Numbered from the stretch's first letter, positions 50,271 through 60,286 are shown. The stretch: DNA of 64,000 nucleotides from Pseudomonas sp. MIACH (GCF_001269925.1 NZ_LHVO01000031.1:44281-108280), one strand, 5' to 3'. Notes: generated by a model from the sequence alone, not told the origin. Translations and numbers: made by a program.

Positions 50271-50438
50271 CTAGCGGTCCTGCGCGTCCTTGGAGTCCGC
50301 CTGGGCGTTGCGCTCGGCCACGCGTTTGCGTTGTTCGTCGGTGAGTTCCACCTTGTTGGCGCTGTCACGCAGCATCATCAGCCCTCCGACGATCGACCCG
50401 ATCGCAACTACCATAATCAACCACGCATACCACGGCAT
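50271..50438 (-). CDS. Small single-helix membrane protein (DUF2897-like)
   Basis: A 55-aa gene too short for ordinary ORF cut-offs. It begins MPWYAWLIMVVAIGSIVGG, one membrane helix at about residues 5-23, and ends in a charged tail (VELTDEQRKRVAERNAQ, then SKDAQDR). The Shine-Dalgarno AAGGAG is 6 bases before the ATG. The pattern matches the short DUF2897 proteins of Pseudomonas. Function unknown. It reads in the same direction as the permease upstream, with an 8-bp hairpin between. Confidence 0.75.
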   Translation of the reverse strand: MPWYAWLIMVVAIGSIVGGLMMLRDSANKVELTDEQRKRVAERNAQADSKDAQDR

Positions 50439-50548
50439 AAGGCTCTCCTTGAGGCAGATTGCCGTGGGAGAATTTTCCCACGGTAATAACTACTTTGAGT
50501 TACGGGCTTTCTGAGTAGTTCAGTGTAGGCCCGTTCTGCCTCGAAACC

Positions 50549-51913
50549 TTAGAGCCCGGTCAACATTGCGTCTGCCGGTGCATCGGCACGGTCCTGCGCG
50601 GTCATCTGGAAGTAGATGAAACCCACGGCCATAAAGCCGAGGAAGATCAGCCCGATCAGCGTGTTGAACCACGCCATGGCCACCAGGCACACCACCGCGA
50701 GTACCAACGCAATGCCGGGCACGATCGGATAACCCGGTGCACGGAAGGTCCGTTCCAGCAGCGGCTCGGTCTTACGCAGTTTGAACAGGCTGAGCATGCT
50801 CATGATGTACATCACGATGGCGCCGAATACCGCCATGGTGATCATCGCCGCAGTCAGGGTCATGCCGCCCAGGTTGATCAGGCCATCGCTATAGATCGCG
50901 GCGATGCCGACCACGCCACCGGCGATGATTGCCCGGTGTGGTGTCTGAAAGCGCGACAATTTGGCGAGGAAAGATGGCAGGTAACCGGCGCGAGCCAGGG
51001 CGAAGAACTGGCGCGAGTAGCCCAGGATAATGCCGTGAAAGCTCGCCACCAGGCCGAACAGGCCGATCCACACGAGCATGTGCAGCCAGCCGGAGCTGTC
51101 GCCCACCACGGTTTTCATTGCCTGCGGCAGTGGATCGTTGATGTTCGACAGGGTGCGCCAGTCGCCCACGCCGCCGGCGAAGAACATCACGCCCATGGCC
51201 AGGATCACCAGGGTCAGGATGCCGCTGATGTAGGCTTTTGGAATGGTGCGCTTCGGATCTTTCGCTTCCTCGGCTGCCATGGCCGCGCCTTCGATGGCCA
51301 GGAAGAACCAGATGGCAAACGGAATCGCCGCGAACATCCCCGCAATCGCCGGGGCGCCGAAGGTGTCGGAACCGGCCCAGCCATTCAAGGCAAAGTTGCT
51401 GAAGCTGAACGCGGGCGCAACCACGCCCATGAACACCAGCAGTTCCGCGACGGCGAGCACGCACACCACCAACTCGAAGGTAGCGGCCAGTTTCACCCCG
51501 AGAATGTTCAGGCCCATGAAGACGATGTAGGCACCGACGGCCGCATGTTTGGGATCCAGGGCCGGGAACTGCACATTCAGATAAGCGCCGATGGCCAAGG
51601 CGATGGCGGGCGGGGCGAAGACAAATTCGATCAGGGTGGCGAGGCCAGCGATCAAGCCGCCTTTCTCCCCAAACGCCCGACGACTGTAGGCAAACGGCCC
51701 GCCTGCGTGAGGAATGGCGGTAGTCAGCTCGGTGAAACTGAAAATAAAGCAGGTGTACATCGCGGCGACCATCAACGAGGTCACCAGGAAGCCCAAGGTG
51801 CCAGCAACGCCCCAGCCGTAGCTCCAGCCGAAGTATTCCCCGGAAATCACCAGCCCGACGGCAATGCCCCATAAATGCAGGGTGCCCAAGGTGGGTTTGA
51901 GTTGTGTGTTCAT
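50549..51913 (-). CDS. APC-family permease, ethanolamine permease type
   Basis: 454 aa from MNTQLKPTLGTLHLWGI, with GGGAG 9-10 bases before the ATG; 12 more codons upstream are open but non-conserved. About 12 membrane helices; GLVISGEYFGWSYGWGVAGTLGF, AIPHAGGPFAYSRRAFGEKGG, FLAIEGAAMAAEEAKDPKRTIPKAY are those of the proton-coupled ethanolamine permease (Eat) group of the APC superfamily. The eutBC ammonia-lyase genes usually beside it are not in this window, so the substrate is inferred from family only. Confidence 0.82.
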   Translation of the reverse strand: MNTQLKPTLGTLHLWGIAVGLVISGEYFGWSYGWGVAGTLGFLVTSLMVAAMYTCFIFSFTELTTAIPHAGGPFAYSRRAFGEKGGLIAGLATLIEFVFAPPAIALAIGAYLNVQFPALDPKHAAVGAYIVFMGLNILGVKLAATFELVVCVLAVAELLVFMGVVAPAFSFSNFALNGWAGSDTFGAPAIAGMFAAIPFAIWFFLAIEGAAMAAEEAKDPKRTIPKAYISGILTLVILAMGVMFFAGGVGDWRTLSNINDPLPQAMKTVVGDSSGWLHMLVWIGLFGLVASFHGIILGYSRQFFALARAGYLPSFLAKLSRFQTPHRAIIAGGVVGIAAIYSDGLINLGGMTLTAAMITMAVFGAIVMYIMSMLSLFKLRKTEPLLERTFRAPGYPIVPGIALVLAVVCLVAMAWFNTLIGLIFLGFMAVGFIYFQMTAQDRADAPADAMLTGL

Positions 51914-52079
51914 CGTGTTGCGCTCCCTGAACGGTTTGGAATGATTCAAGGTGTTGCAGCGGCCATGCCAGCCTGAGAATCATTGTCGTAAAGCGGCGCA
52001 ACTGTCGTGTGGGGGATGGTTTGGCGTTTGAAATTTGCCGGCGTCGCACCACATAGGTGCGGCGGTGACGGTGCCGACG

Positions 52080-52166
52080 CTATCGGGAGCAAGCCCCGTC
52101 CCACAGGCTGACTGGCGCTCGGCATGACAACTCGGTCAAGTGTGGGAGGGGGCTTGCTCCCGATAG
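52080..52166. repeat. REP doublet (REPIN) upstream of kdp
   Basis: CTATCGGGAGCAAGCCCCGT running to CCCACA (52080-52105) is mirrored by TGTGGGAGGGGGCTTGCTCC running to CGATAG (52141-52166). The inner 35 bases differ. The rest of the 413-base permease-kdpF gap holds the KdpE-type repeats and no gene. Confidence 0.9.
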
Positions 52167-52218
52167 CGCCCGCCCGGACGCTGCAAACCCGCAGTGTAAA
52201 CCCCGCATAAACCCACTC

Positions 52219-52270
52219 TTTACGCCATCTTTACGCCCCGCCCACCCCCTCGCTCTCGTTCCTTTACGCC
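52219..52270 (+). promoter_or_regulatory. Three phased TTTACGCC repeats, probable KdpE-binding region
   Basis: TTTACGCC occurs at 52219, 52230 and 52263. The start-to-start distances are 11 and 33 bases, one and three helical turns. The middle copy continues as TTTACGCCCCGCCCA, which resembles the KdpE site of E. coli kdpFABC as I remember it. It lies 57-108 bases before kdpF. Confidence 0.65.
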
Positions 52271-52326
52271 ACTCCTGCGGACAATTGCCCCACACGCGGC
52301 ACTCGCCGCTAAACGGAGAGACTTCC

Positions 52327-52416
52327 ATGAGCGTTCTGGACGGGGTGTCACTGCTATTGGCCGTGGCGCTGTTCATTTATCTGCTGGTTGCGCTGTTACG
52401 CGCGGATCGGAACTAG
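52327..52416 (+). CDS. kdpF: KdpF, small stabilising subunit of the K+-transporting ATPase
   Basis: 29-aa single-helix peptide, starting MSVLDGVSLLLAVALFIYLL and ending VALLRADRN. CGGAGAG precedes the ATG. KdpF binds the KdpA-KdpB interface and stabilises the complex. Nine bases separate it from kdpA. Too short for routine gene finders but unmistakable by position and pattern. Confidence 0.93.
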   Translation: MSVLDGVSLLLAVALFIYLLVALLRADRN

Positions 52417-52425
52417 GAGCTGGCC

Positions 52426-54120
52426 ATGCACAGTTATGACTATTGGCTGATCATTGCCTTCTTTGCCGTGGTATTGGTGCCGGCGCCGTTCCTCGGGCGG
52501 TTCTACTACAAGGTGATGGAAGGCCAGCGCACGTGGCTGAGTCCGGTGCTGGGGCCTGTCGAAAAAGCCTGTTATCGCCTGTCGGGGGTGGATGAACATC
52601 AGGAGCAAAGCTGGCAGAAATACATGCTGGCCTTGCTCGCGTTCAACCTCGCGGGCTTTTTGCTGTTGTTCGCGATCCTGCTGTTCCAGGACTATCTCCC
52701 ACTGAACCCGCAGAAATTGCCGGGCCAGGAATGGACCCTGGCCTTCAATACTGCGGTCAGTTTCATGACCAACACCAACTGGCAGTCCTACAGCGGTGAG
52801 GCGTCCCTGAGTTACCTCAGCCAGATGGCCGGCCTGACCGTGCAGAACTTCGTCAGTGCGGCCACCGGCCTGGCCGTGCTGGTCGCGCTGTGCCGTGGGA
52901 TCGGTCGCAAATCCACCAAGACGCTGGGTAACTTCTGGGTCGACATGACCCGCGCCACGCTCTACGGCCTGTTGCCGCTGTGCCTGGTGCTGGCGCTGTT
53001 CCTGGTATGGCAGGGCGTACCGCAAACCTTCGCGCACTACGTTGATGCTGTGACGATGCAAGGCGTGGATCAGGTGATCCCCCTGGGCCCGGCAGCCAGC
53101 CAGATTGCGATCAAGCAACTGGGCACCAACGGCGGCGGCTTCTTCGGCGTCAACTCGGCGCACCCGTTTGAAGACCCGACCGCCTGGGCCAACCTGTTCG
53201 AAGTGGCTTCGATCATCCTGATCCCGGTGGCGCTGGTGTTCACCTTTGGCCACTACGTGAAAGACCTGCGTCAGAGCCGCGCGATCCTTGGCTGCATGCT
53301 GGCGCTGTTCCTGATCGGCGGCGCCACTTCCCTGTGGTCCGAATACCAGCCCAACCCGACCTTGAACAACCCGGCCGTCGAGCAGACCGCGCCGCTGGAA
53401 GGCAAGGAAGCGCGCTTCGGCACCACCGGCACGGTGTTGTGGTCGGTGACCACCACGGCGGCGTCCAACGGTTCGGTCAACGGCATGCAAGACAGCCTCA
53501 ACCCCCTCAGTGGCATGGTGGCGCTGGTCAACATGATGGTCGGCGAAGTGATCTTCGGCGGCGTCGGCGCCGGGATGTACGGCATGTTGCTCAACGTGTT
53601 GATCGCGGTGTTCCTGGCCGGCCTGATGATCGGCCGCACCCCGGAATACCTGGGCAAGAAACTCCAGGCCAAGGAAGTGCAGTTGCTGGTGGTGACCCTG
53701 CTGGTGATGCCGATGGGCGTGTTGGTACTCGGTGCCATCGCCGCCAGCCTGCCGGGTCCGGCCGGTGCGATCAGCAACCCTGGCCCTCACGGTTTCAGCC
53801 AGTTGCTGTACGCCTACACCTCGGCCAGCGCCAACAACGGCTCGGCGTTTGGCGGTTTCAGTGCCAACACACCGTTCCATAACTTGATGCTGGGCCTGGG
53901 CATGTTGATCGGCCGCTTTGGCTACATCCTCCCGGTACTGGCCCTGGCCGGCAGCCTGGCGATGAAGAAGACCGCACCGATTGGCCAGAACAGCTTCCCG
54001 ACCCATGGTCCGCTGTTCGTGACCCTGTTGACCGTGACCATTTTGCTGGTGGGCGGCCTGACTTTCCTGCCGACGCTGGCGTTAGGGCCCATCGCTGAAC
54101 ACTTGAGCATGGGCTTCTAA
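52426..54120 (+). CDS. kdpA: Potassium-transporting ATPase subunit A (channel-like)
   Basis: 564-aa inner-membrane subunit that selects and binds K+, of the superfamily of K+ transporters. Four pore-loop repeats are visible: [44 protein letters not shown] and [12 protein letters not shown]. Length is as usual for Pseudomonas. AGGAG precedes the ATG. Part of kdpFABC; expression should need KdpDE under K+ limitation. Confidence 0.97.
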   Translation: MHSYDYWLIIAFFAVVLVPAPFLGRFYYKVMEGQRTWLSPVLGPVEKACYRLSGVDEHQEQSWQKYMLALLAFNLAGFLLLFAILLFQDYLPLNPQKLPGQEWTLAFNTAVSFMTNTNWQSYSGEASLSYLSQMAGLTVQNFVSAATGLAVLVALCRGIGRKSTKTLGNFWVDMTRATLYGLLPLCLVLALFLVWQGVPQTFAHYVDAVTMQGVDQVIPLGPAASQIAIKQLGTNGGGFFGVNSAHPFEDPTAWANLFEVASIILIPVALVFTFGHYVKDLRQSRAILGCMLALFLIGGATSLWSEYQPNPTLNNPAVEQTAPLEGKEARFGTTGTVLWSVTTTAASNGSVNGMQDSLNPLSGMVALVNMMVGEVIFGGVGAGMYGMLLNVLIAVFLAGLMIGRTPEYLGKKLQAKEVQLLVVTLLVMPMGVLVLGAIAASLPGPAGAISNPGPHGFSQLLYAYTSASANNGSAFGGFSANTPFHNLMLGLGMLIGRFGYILPVLALAGSLAMKKTAPIGQNSFPTHGPLFVTLLTVTILLVGGLTFLPTLALGPIAEHLSMGF

Positions 54121-54134
54121 AAGGGGATATGAAA

Positions 54135-56192
54135 ATGAATATGCCTGCAAAAAACGCGGCTCCGGTCAAAACCCAGGAACCCGCTAAAACCGCCATCTCG
54201 TCCCTGTGGCGCCCGGCGCTGGTCCAGGCGTTCGTCAAGCTGGACCCGCGCCAGCTGCAACGCTCGCCAGTGATGCTGGTGGTCGAACTGACCGCGATCC
54301 TCACCACCGTGTTGTGCTTTGTGCCCGACACCGCCGTGCCGACCTATGTAGCTGTGCAAATCGCCGTGTGGCTGTGGTTCACCGTGCTGTTTGCCAACTT
54401 CGCCGAAGCCTTGGCCGAAGGGCGCGGCAAGGCCCGCGCCGACAGCCTCAAGGCTGGCAGCGAAGGCCTGAGCGCGCGCCGTAAGGAAGCCGATGACAGC
54501 TTTAAGGTCGTACCGGCCACCAGCCTGCGCAAAGGTGATGTGGTGCGTGTCGCCGCCGGGGAAATGATCCCCGGCGACGGCGAGGTCATCGAAGGCATCG
54601 CGGCGGTCAACGAAGCGGCGATCACAGGTGAATCCGCACCGGTGATCCGCGAGTCCGGCGGCGATCGCTCGGCCGTCACCGGCAACACGCGGCTGGTCTC
54701 GGACTGGCTGCTGATCCGCATCACCGCCAACCCCGGCGAGTCCACCCTGGACCGCATGATCGCCTTGGTCGAAGGCGCCAAACGCCAGAAAACCCCCAAC
54801 GAAGTGGCGCTGGATATCCTGCTGATCGGCCTGACCCTGATCTTTCTGCTGGTGGTGGTGACCTTGCAGCCCTTCGCCCACTTCGCCAATGGCAGCTTGC
54901 CGCTGGTGTTTTTGGTCGCACTGCTGGTGACGCTGATTCCTACAACCATCGGTGGCCTGTTGTCGGCCATCGGTATTGCCGGTATGGACCGTCTGGTGCG
55001 CCTCAATGTGATCGCCAAGTCCGGCCGTGCCGTGGAGGCGGCCGGTGACGTGCATGTGTTGCTGCTGGACAAGACCGGCACCATCACCTTTGGTAACCGT
55101 CGGTGCGCAGCGGTGGTTGCGGCGCCTGGCGTCAGTGGCAAGGAAGTGGCCGAGGGTGCGTTGTTTGCCTCCTTGGCGGATGACACGGCGGAAGGTAAAT
55201 CCATCGTCGAATACCTGCGTGCTCTGCATCCTCAAGCCGAGCCGTCTGCAGATGAGCTGACCGCGGTACCGTTCAGCGCCGAAACCCGTTTGTCCGGCGT
55301 CGACTACCAGGGCCGCGTGTTCCGCAAAGGCGCGGTGGATTCGCTGCTGGCGTTTATCGGCCAGCAACGCGGCGACCTGCAACCGGCGCTGTCACGGGAA
55401 ATCGACAAGATCGCCCAGAGCGGCGGCACGCCATTGCTGGTGTGTGCCGACGGCAAATTGCTCGGTGCGATCCACCTCAAGGACGTGGTCAAGCCCGGTA
55501 TCCGCGAACGTTTCGCCGAGCTGCGCAAACTGGGGATTCGCACCGTGATGGTCACCGGTGACAACCCGCTGACAGCCGCTGCGATTGCTGCCGAAGCCGG
55601 TGTGGATGACGTGCTGGCCGAAGCGACCCCGGAGAAAAAACTCGCGCGCATCCGTCATGAGCAAAACGACGGCCGCTTGGTGGCGATGTGCGGCGACGGC
55701 GCCAACGACGCCCCGGCACTGGCCCAGGCGGACGTCGGCATGGCGATGAACGACGGCACCCAGGCGGCGCGTGAAGCGGCCAATATGGTCGACCTCGACA
55801 GCGACCCCACCAAGCTGCTGGACGTGGTGCAGATCGGCAAGGAGTTGCTGGTGACCCGTGGTGCGTTGACGACCTTTTCCATCGCCAACGACGTGGCCAA
55901 GTACTTCGCGATCCTGCCGGCACTGTTCGCCTCGATCTACCCGCAATTGGGCGTGCTCAACGTGATGCATTTGCAAAGTCCGCAGAGCGCGATTCTCTCG
56001 GCCATCGTGTTCAACGCGCTGATCATCGTGGTGCTGATCCCCCTGGCGCTGCGCGGTGTGCGTGTGCAAGCCGCGAGTGCGGCGGCGTTGCTGCGGCGCA
56101 ACCTGTTGATCTACGGCCTGGGTGGGCTGCTGGTGCCGTTCGTGGGTATCAAGGCGATCGACATGCTGCTGACTGCATTGCACCTGGTTTGA
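54135..56192 (+). CDS. kdpB: Potassium-transporting P-type ATPase subunit B
   Basis: 685 aa from the second of three clustered ATGs (54129, 54135, 54141), chosen because AAGGGG stands 8 bases before it. The phosphorylated aspartate is D312 in [12 protein letters not shown]. The actuator motif is [10 protein letters not shown], whose Ser is an inhibitory phosphorylation site in E. coli. [18 protein letters not shown] completes the P domain. It drives K+ transport through KdpA. A strong hairpin lies between it and kdpC. Confidence 0.97.
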   Translation: MNMPAKNAAPVKTQEPAKTAISSLWRPALVQAFVKLDPRQLQRSPVMLVVELTAILTTVLCFVPDTAVPTYVAVQIAVWLWFTVLFANFAEALAEGRGKARADSLKAGSEGLSARRKEADDSFKVVPATSLRKGDVVRVAAGEMIPGDGEVIEGIAAVNEAAITGESAPVIRESGGDRSAVTGNTRLVSDWLLIRITANPGESTLDRMIALVEGAKRQKTPNEVALDILLIGLTLIFLLVVVTLQPFAHFANGSLPLVFLVALLVTLIPTTIGGLLSAIGIAGMDRLVRLNVIAKSGRAVEAAGDVHVLLLDKTGTITFGNRRCAAVVAAPGVSGKEVAEGALFASLADDTAEGKSIVEYLRALHPQAEPSADELTAVPFSAETRLSGVDYQGRVFRKGAVDSLLAFIGQQRGDLQPALSREIDKIAQSGGTPLLVCADGKLLGAIHLKDVVKPGIRERFAELRKLGIRTVMVTGDNPLTAAAIAAEAGVDDVLAEATPEKKLARIRHEQNDGRLVAMCGDGANDAPALAQADVGMAMNDGTQAAREAANMVDLDSDPTKLLDVVQIGKELLVTRGALTTFSIANDVAKYFAILPALFASIYPQLGVLNVMHLQSPQSAILSAIVFNALIIVVLIPLALRGVRVQAASAAALLRRNLLIYGLGGLLVPFVGIKAIDMLLTALHLV

Positions 56193-56199
56193 CCCGATG

Positions 56200-56228
56200 C
56201 CTGTGGGCACCATCCCCGTGCCCACAGG
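56200..56228 (+). repeat. Hairpin between kdpB and kdpC
   Basis: An 11-bp perfect stem CCTGTGGGCAC / GTGCCCACAGG with a CATCCCC loop, 7 bases after the kdpB stop and 28 before the kdpC start. No T run. It could trim or stabilise the message and set KdpC levels. It is not the common REP, although CTGTGGG is shared. Confidence 0.7.
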
Positions 56229-56256
56229 TTGCAAAGACCGAATTGAGGAGTTTGAA

Positions 56257-56802
56257 ATGTCCAACATAATCCGCCCGGCCCTGAGCTTGCTGGTGCTCAT
56301 GACCCTGATCACCGGCGTCGCCTACCCACTGGTGGTCACCGGTGTCGCCCAAGTTGCCTTCCCGGACCAGGCCAACGGCAGCCTGGTCCGCGATGCCAGC
56401 GGCAAGGTACGTGGCTCCAGCCTGATCGCCCAGGATTTTACCGGTGACAGCTGGTTCCATCCGCGCCCTTCGGCAGGCGCCTATGCGACGGTTTCCAGCA
56501 GCGCCAGTAACCTTGGCCCAAGCAACCCGGCCTTGGCCACCCGCGTGTTCGATGACGCGAACAAGCAGTTGGTGCCCGGCCAGGGCCCGGTGCCTCTGGC
56601 ATCGCTGACTACCTCCGGCAGCGGTCTTGATCCACACTTGCCACCCCAGGCGATTGCCTATCAACTGGCGCGTGTGGCTGCCGCGCGAAATGTGCCGGTG
56701 TCGACCCTGCAACGGTTGCTCGATGAACATATCGAGAGCCCGCTGGTGGGGCCGCCGGTGGTGAATGTGCTGGCGCTGAACATGGCCCTGGAAAAACTCT
56801 GA
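56257..56802 (+). CDS. kdpC: Potassium-transporting ATPase subunit C
   Basis: 181 aa from [20 protein letters not shown], with GAGGAG 6-7 bases before; in-frame codons upstream overlap the hairpin and are non-coding. One N-terminal membrane helix, then a periplasmic domain with [34 protein letters not shown] and the ending [14 protein letters not shown]. KdpC raises nucleotide affinity of the complex. A REP element follows, then the sensor genes. Confidence 0.97.
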   Translation: MSNIIRPALSLLVLMTLITGVAYPLVVTGVAQVAFPDQANGSLVRDASGKVRGSSLIAQDFTGDSWFHPRPSAGAYATVSSSASNLGPSNPALATRVFDDANKQLVPGQGPVPLASLTTSGSGLDPHLPPQAIAYQLARVAAARNVPVSTLQRLLDEHIESPLVGPPVVNVLALNMALEKL

Positions 56803-56806
56803 ACCC

Positions 56807-56834
56807 TGTGGGAGGAGGCTTGCCCCCTCCCACA
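56807..56834. repeat. Singlet REP between kdpC and kdpD
   Basis: TGTGGGAGGAGGC pairs with GCCCCCTCCCACA around TT. It may reduce readthrough from the transporter genes into kdpDE. Confidence 0.88.
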
Positions 56835-56876
56835 TTGGATTTTCTCCGGGCCTGAACAATTGAAGGAAACCCCAGC

Positions 56877-59528
56877 ATGAGCGACTCCGGCCGCGCCGAT
56901 GCCCTGTTAGCCGATCTACCCCGGGACGGCCGTGGCCGGCTCAAAGTTTTCCTCGGCGCCGCGCCGGGTGTGGGCAAGACCTACGCCATGCTTCAGGCCG
57001 CCCACACCCAACTGCGTCAGGGCGTCAAACTGGTGGCTGGTGTGGTCGAGACCCACGGCCGCGCCGAGACGGAAGCCTTGCTCAGCGGCCTGCCGCAACA
57101 ACCGCTGTTGCGCAGCGAATACCGTGGCGTGATGCTCGAAGAAATGGACCTCGACGGCCTGCTCGCCGCCAAGCCCAAGCTGGTGCTGGTGGACGAACTG
57201 GCCCACAGCAACGCGCCTGGCAGCCGCCATGAAAAGCGCTGGCAAGACATCCAGGAACTGCTCGCCGCCGGCATCAACGTGTTTACCACGGTCAACGTGC
57301 AGCATCTGGAAAGTCTGAATGACCAGGTTCGCGGTATCACCGGCGTGCAGGTGCGTGAAACCCTGCCGGACTGGGTGCTGCAAGAAGCCGATGAGCTGCT
57401 GCTGATCGACCTGCCGTCCCGCGAGCTGCTCGAGCGCCTGCGCGACGGCAAGGTGTATGTGCCGGAACAGGCCCGCGCCGCCATCGATGCGTTTTTTACC
57501 CAGACCAACCTGATGGCCCTGCGCGAGCTGGCGATGCAGACCGCCGCCGCCCACGTCGACGACGATCTGGCCCAGGGCTATCGCCAGCTCGGCCAGGCGG
57601 CTCCGGCGGTGCGCGGGCGCTTGTTGGTGGGCGTGGATGGCGACGCGCAAGCTGAACGCCTGGTGCGCCATGCCAGTCGCGTCGCCCAGCGGCGGCACTT
57701 GCCGTGGAGCCTGGTGCATATCGATAACGGCCGCGCGCGGGATGAGCACGCCCGCCTGCGTCTGCAAAATGCCCAGCAACTGGCTGAGCGCCTGGGCGGG
57801 GAAGTGGTGCTGCTGAGGGCCGGGGAGGTGGCCAAGACGTTGATCCAGCATGCCGCCGAACGCCGCGCCAGCCTGCTGTTGGTGGGGCAGTCGCGAATGA
57901 GTTGGCGGCGCCGCTGGTTCGGTGGCGGCTTGGCGGCGCGTCTGTTGCGTAATGCCCGTGGCCTGGAGATCAACGTCCTCGACAGCGACGAGGTTCCTGC
58001 CGCGCCACGCCTGCCGGAGGTGCGCGGTTTGGTGTGGTTCGATTACGCCTTGGCGGTGGTTGCGACCGTTGTCGCCGCCGCTGTGGCCTGGGCCGTGTCG
58101 AGCGTATTGCCGCTGCCGAATATCTCCCTGGTGTTTCTCGCCGCCGTGCTGCTGGTGGCGGTGCGCAGCAGCCTGGGGCCGTCGCTGGTGTGTGCGGCGT
58201 TGTCGTTCATGACCTACGACTTCCTGTTTATCCCGCCGAATTTCTCCTTCGCCATCCAGCGTGAAGAGGACGTGCTGACGCTGTTGTTCTTCCTGCTGAT
58301 GGCGGCGCTCACCGGTAACCTTGCCGCGCGCCAACGCCGCCAGTTGCAGGCGTTGCGCGATACCCAGGAAGAAACCAGCGAACTGCTCGACCTGTCGCGC
58401 AAACTCACCGCCGCCACCGACCGCCAGGCGGTGATCAGTGCCGCCGCCCATCATTTGGAAGGTTGGAGCGACCTGGATCTGTGCCTGGTCAATCGTGACG
58501 GCCAGGGGGGCTGGAAGGTCGAGACCGGCGGCCCACTGACCTTTACCGAAGCCGAGCGCGCGGCCGCGGACTGGGCCTGGCAGCATGACCAGCCAGCAGG
58601 TATGGGCACCGGCACCTTGCCGTTTGGGCGCTGGTGGTGGTGGCCGTTGTCGGGTGAAGAGGGGCCGCTGGGGTTGCTCGGCGTCAGTGCCAAGCCGGGC
58701 CTGGAATTGAGTGGCCAGCGGCGTCGCCTGCTCACCGCCTTGAGCCAGCCTCTGGCCCAGGCCCTGGCGCGGGCGCAGTTGGCCCAGGAGCTGGAGTCCG
58801 CACGTCTGCATGGCGAAACCGAGCAATTGCGCAGCGCCTTGCTTGCGTCGGTGTCCCACGATTTGCGCACACCGTTGACCTCCATGCGCGGCAGCATCGA
58901 CAGTCTGCTGGCGCTCGGCGAAGCCATCCCCCTGGAGGATCGCCGCGAATTGCTCGAAGGCACTCGCGATGAAGCCGAGCGCCTGGACCGCTATATCCAG
59001 AACCTGCTGGACATGACTCGACTGGGCCATGGCGCGCTGAAGCTGGCGCGGGACTGGGTGTCGCCGGGCGATATTGTCGGCAGTGCGCTCGGGCGTTTGC
59101 GCGCCGTGCTGGCGCCGCTGCAGGTGAACACCGATGTGCCGGCGGAATTGCCGTTGCTCTATGTGCATGCCGCGTTGATCGAGCAGGCACTGGTCAATGT
59201 ATTGGAAAACGCCGCGCGCTTTTCACCGTCCCACGGCCGATTGCAACTGAGCGCCGGCGTGTCGGATAACCAATTGTTTTTCGCCGTGGCGGATGAGGGG
59301 CCGGGCATTCCTGAGGATGAGCGGGCGAAGATCTTCGATATGTTCTACACCGCTGCACGCGGTGATCGAGGCGGGCAGGGCACCGGCCTGGGCCTGGCGA
59401 TCTGCCAGGGCATGGTCGGCGCCCACGGTGGGCATATCAGCGTGGCCGACGGTATTGACGGTCGCGGTACCTGCATTACCTTGTTCCTGCCGTTGCCGAC
59501 ACAGCCTGGCCTGGAAGGCGAGGCGTGA
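56877..59528 (+). CDS. kdpD: Sensor histidine kinase KdpD
   Basis: 883-aa inner-membrane kinase that senses K+ shortage or turgor. In order: N-terminal KdpD domain with Walker A GAAPGVGKT (27-35), a universal-stress-like domain (about 250-365), four membrane helices (DUF4118, about 400-500), a GAF-like region, and the kinase core with phosphorylated His661 in SVSHDLRTPLTSM, the N box NVLENAARFSP and G boxes DEGPGIPE and GTGLGLAI. It controls KdpE, encoded 37 bases downstream. Confidence 0.97.
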   Translation: MSDSGRADALLADLPRDGRGRLKVFLGAAPGVGKTYAMLQAAHTQLRQGVKLVAGVVETHGRAETEALLSGLPQQPLLRSEYRGVMLEEMDLDGLLAAKPKLVLVDELAHSNAPGSRHEKRWQDIQELLAAGINVFTTVNVQHLESLNDQVRGITGVQVRETLPDWVLQEADELLLIDLPSRELLERLRDGKVYVPEQARAAIDAFFTQTNLMALRELAMQTAAAHVDDDLAQGYRQLGQAAPAVRGRLLVGVDGDAQAERLVRHASRVAQRRHLPWSLVHIDNGRARDEHARLRLQNAQQLAERLGGEVVLLRAGEVAKTLIQHAAERRASLLLVGQSRMSWRRRWFGGGLAARLLRNARGLEINVLDSDEVPAAPRLPEVRGLVWFDYALAVVATVVAAAVAWAVSSVLPLPNISLVFLAAVLLVAVRSSLGPSLVCAALSFMTYDFLFIPPNFSFAIQREEDVLTLLFFLLMAALTGNLAARQRRQLQALRDTQEETSELLDLSRKLTAATDRQAVISAAAHHLEGWSDLDLCLVNRDGQGGWKVETGGPLTFTEAERAAADWAWQHDQPAGMGTGTLPFGRWWWWPLSGEEGPLGLLGVSAKPGLELSGQRRRLLTALSQPLAQALARAQLAQELESARLHGETEQLRSALLASVSHDLRTPLTSMRGSIDSLLALGEAIPLEDRRELLEGTRDEAERLDRYIQNLLDMTRLGHGALKLARDWVSPGDIVGSALGRLRAVLAPLQVNTDVPAELPLLYVHAALIEQALVNVLENAARFSPSHGRLQLSAGVSDNQLFFAVADEGPGIPEDERAKIFDMFYTAARGDRGGQGTGLGLAICQGMVGAHGGHISVADGIDGRGTCITLFLPLPTQPGLEGEA

Positions 59529-59565
59529 GCTACCCTGTTTTCTCTACGGATTTTGATGGGACGCC

Positions 59566-60255
59566 ATGAGCCAGACCGCGACGATTTTAGTCATTGATGA
59601 CGAACCGCAGATCCGCAAGTTCCTGCGCATCAGCCTGGCTTCCCAGGGCTACAAAGTGATCGAGGCCGGTACCGGCAACGAAGGGCTGGCGCAGGCGGCG
59701 CTGAACAAGCCGGACCTGCTGGTGCTCGACCTGGGCCTGCCGGATATGGACGGCCAGCAGGTGCTGCGCGAGTTTCGTGAGTGGTCGACGGTGCCGGTAC
59801 TGGTGCTGTCGGTGCGGGCCAGCGAAGGGCAGAAGGTCGAAGCCCTCGACGGTGGCGCCAATGATTATGTCACCAAGCCCTTCGGCATCCAGGAGTTCCT
59901 GGCGCGCGTGCGTGCCTTGTTGCGCCAGGCACCGGTGGGCGAGTCCCAGGAAGCGGCGTTGCGTTTTGGTCCATTGACCGTGGACCTGGCTTACCGTCGG
60001 GTGTTGCTGGACGGCATCGAAGTGGCACTGACCCGCAAGGAATACGCCGTGCTGGCACAACTGGCGCGGCATCCGGGGCGGGTGATTACCCAGCAGCAAT
60101 TGCTCAAGGATATCTGGGGGCCGACTCACACCGAAGACAGCCACTACCTGCGGATTGTGGTGGGGCATCTGCGCCAGAAGCTGGCGGACGATCCAACCCA
60201 GCCGAGGTTTATCGTGACCGAGGCTGGAGTGGGGTATCGGCTGTTGAGTGCCTGA
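59566..60255 (+). CDS. kdpE: Response regulator KdpE
   Basis: 229-aa OmpR/PhoB-type regulator. The receiver domain has the acidic pair IDDEPQIR and the phosphorylation site Asp55 in LVLDLGLPDMDG, with Lys in VTKPFG. The C-terminal winged helix (about 130-229) has VALTRKEYAVLAQLARHPGRVITQQQLLKDIWG. Its targets should include the TTTACGCC repeats before kdpF. Last gene of the kdp block. Confidence 0.97.
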   Translation: MSQTATILVIDDEPQIRKFLRISLASQGYKVIEAGTGNEGLAQAALNKPDLLVLDLGLPDMDGQQVLREFREWSTVPVLVLSVRASEGQKVEALDGGANDYVTKPFGIQEFLARVRALLRQAPVGESQEAALRFGPLTVDLAYRRVLLDGIEVALTRKEYAVLAQLARHPGRVITQQQLLKDIWGPTHTEDSHYLRIVVGHLRQKLADDPTQPRFIVTEAGVGYRLLSA

Positions 60256-60286
60256 GGCGATCTGTCAGCGCCACCCTCTATCTCTC

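Noticed and set aside
50936..51874. Plus-strand frame opposite the ethanolamine-type permease
   Set aside because: Hydrophilic low-complexity translation, no ribosome site; the minus-strand permease is unambiguous.
52396..54006. Long minus-strand frame opposite kdpA
   Set aside because: Gln/His/Arg-rich shadow of kdpA with no start signal.
56916..59168. Long minus-strand frame opposite kdpD
   Set aside because: Same reason: antisense of a high-GC gene with all motifs on the plus strand.
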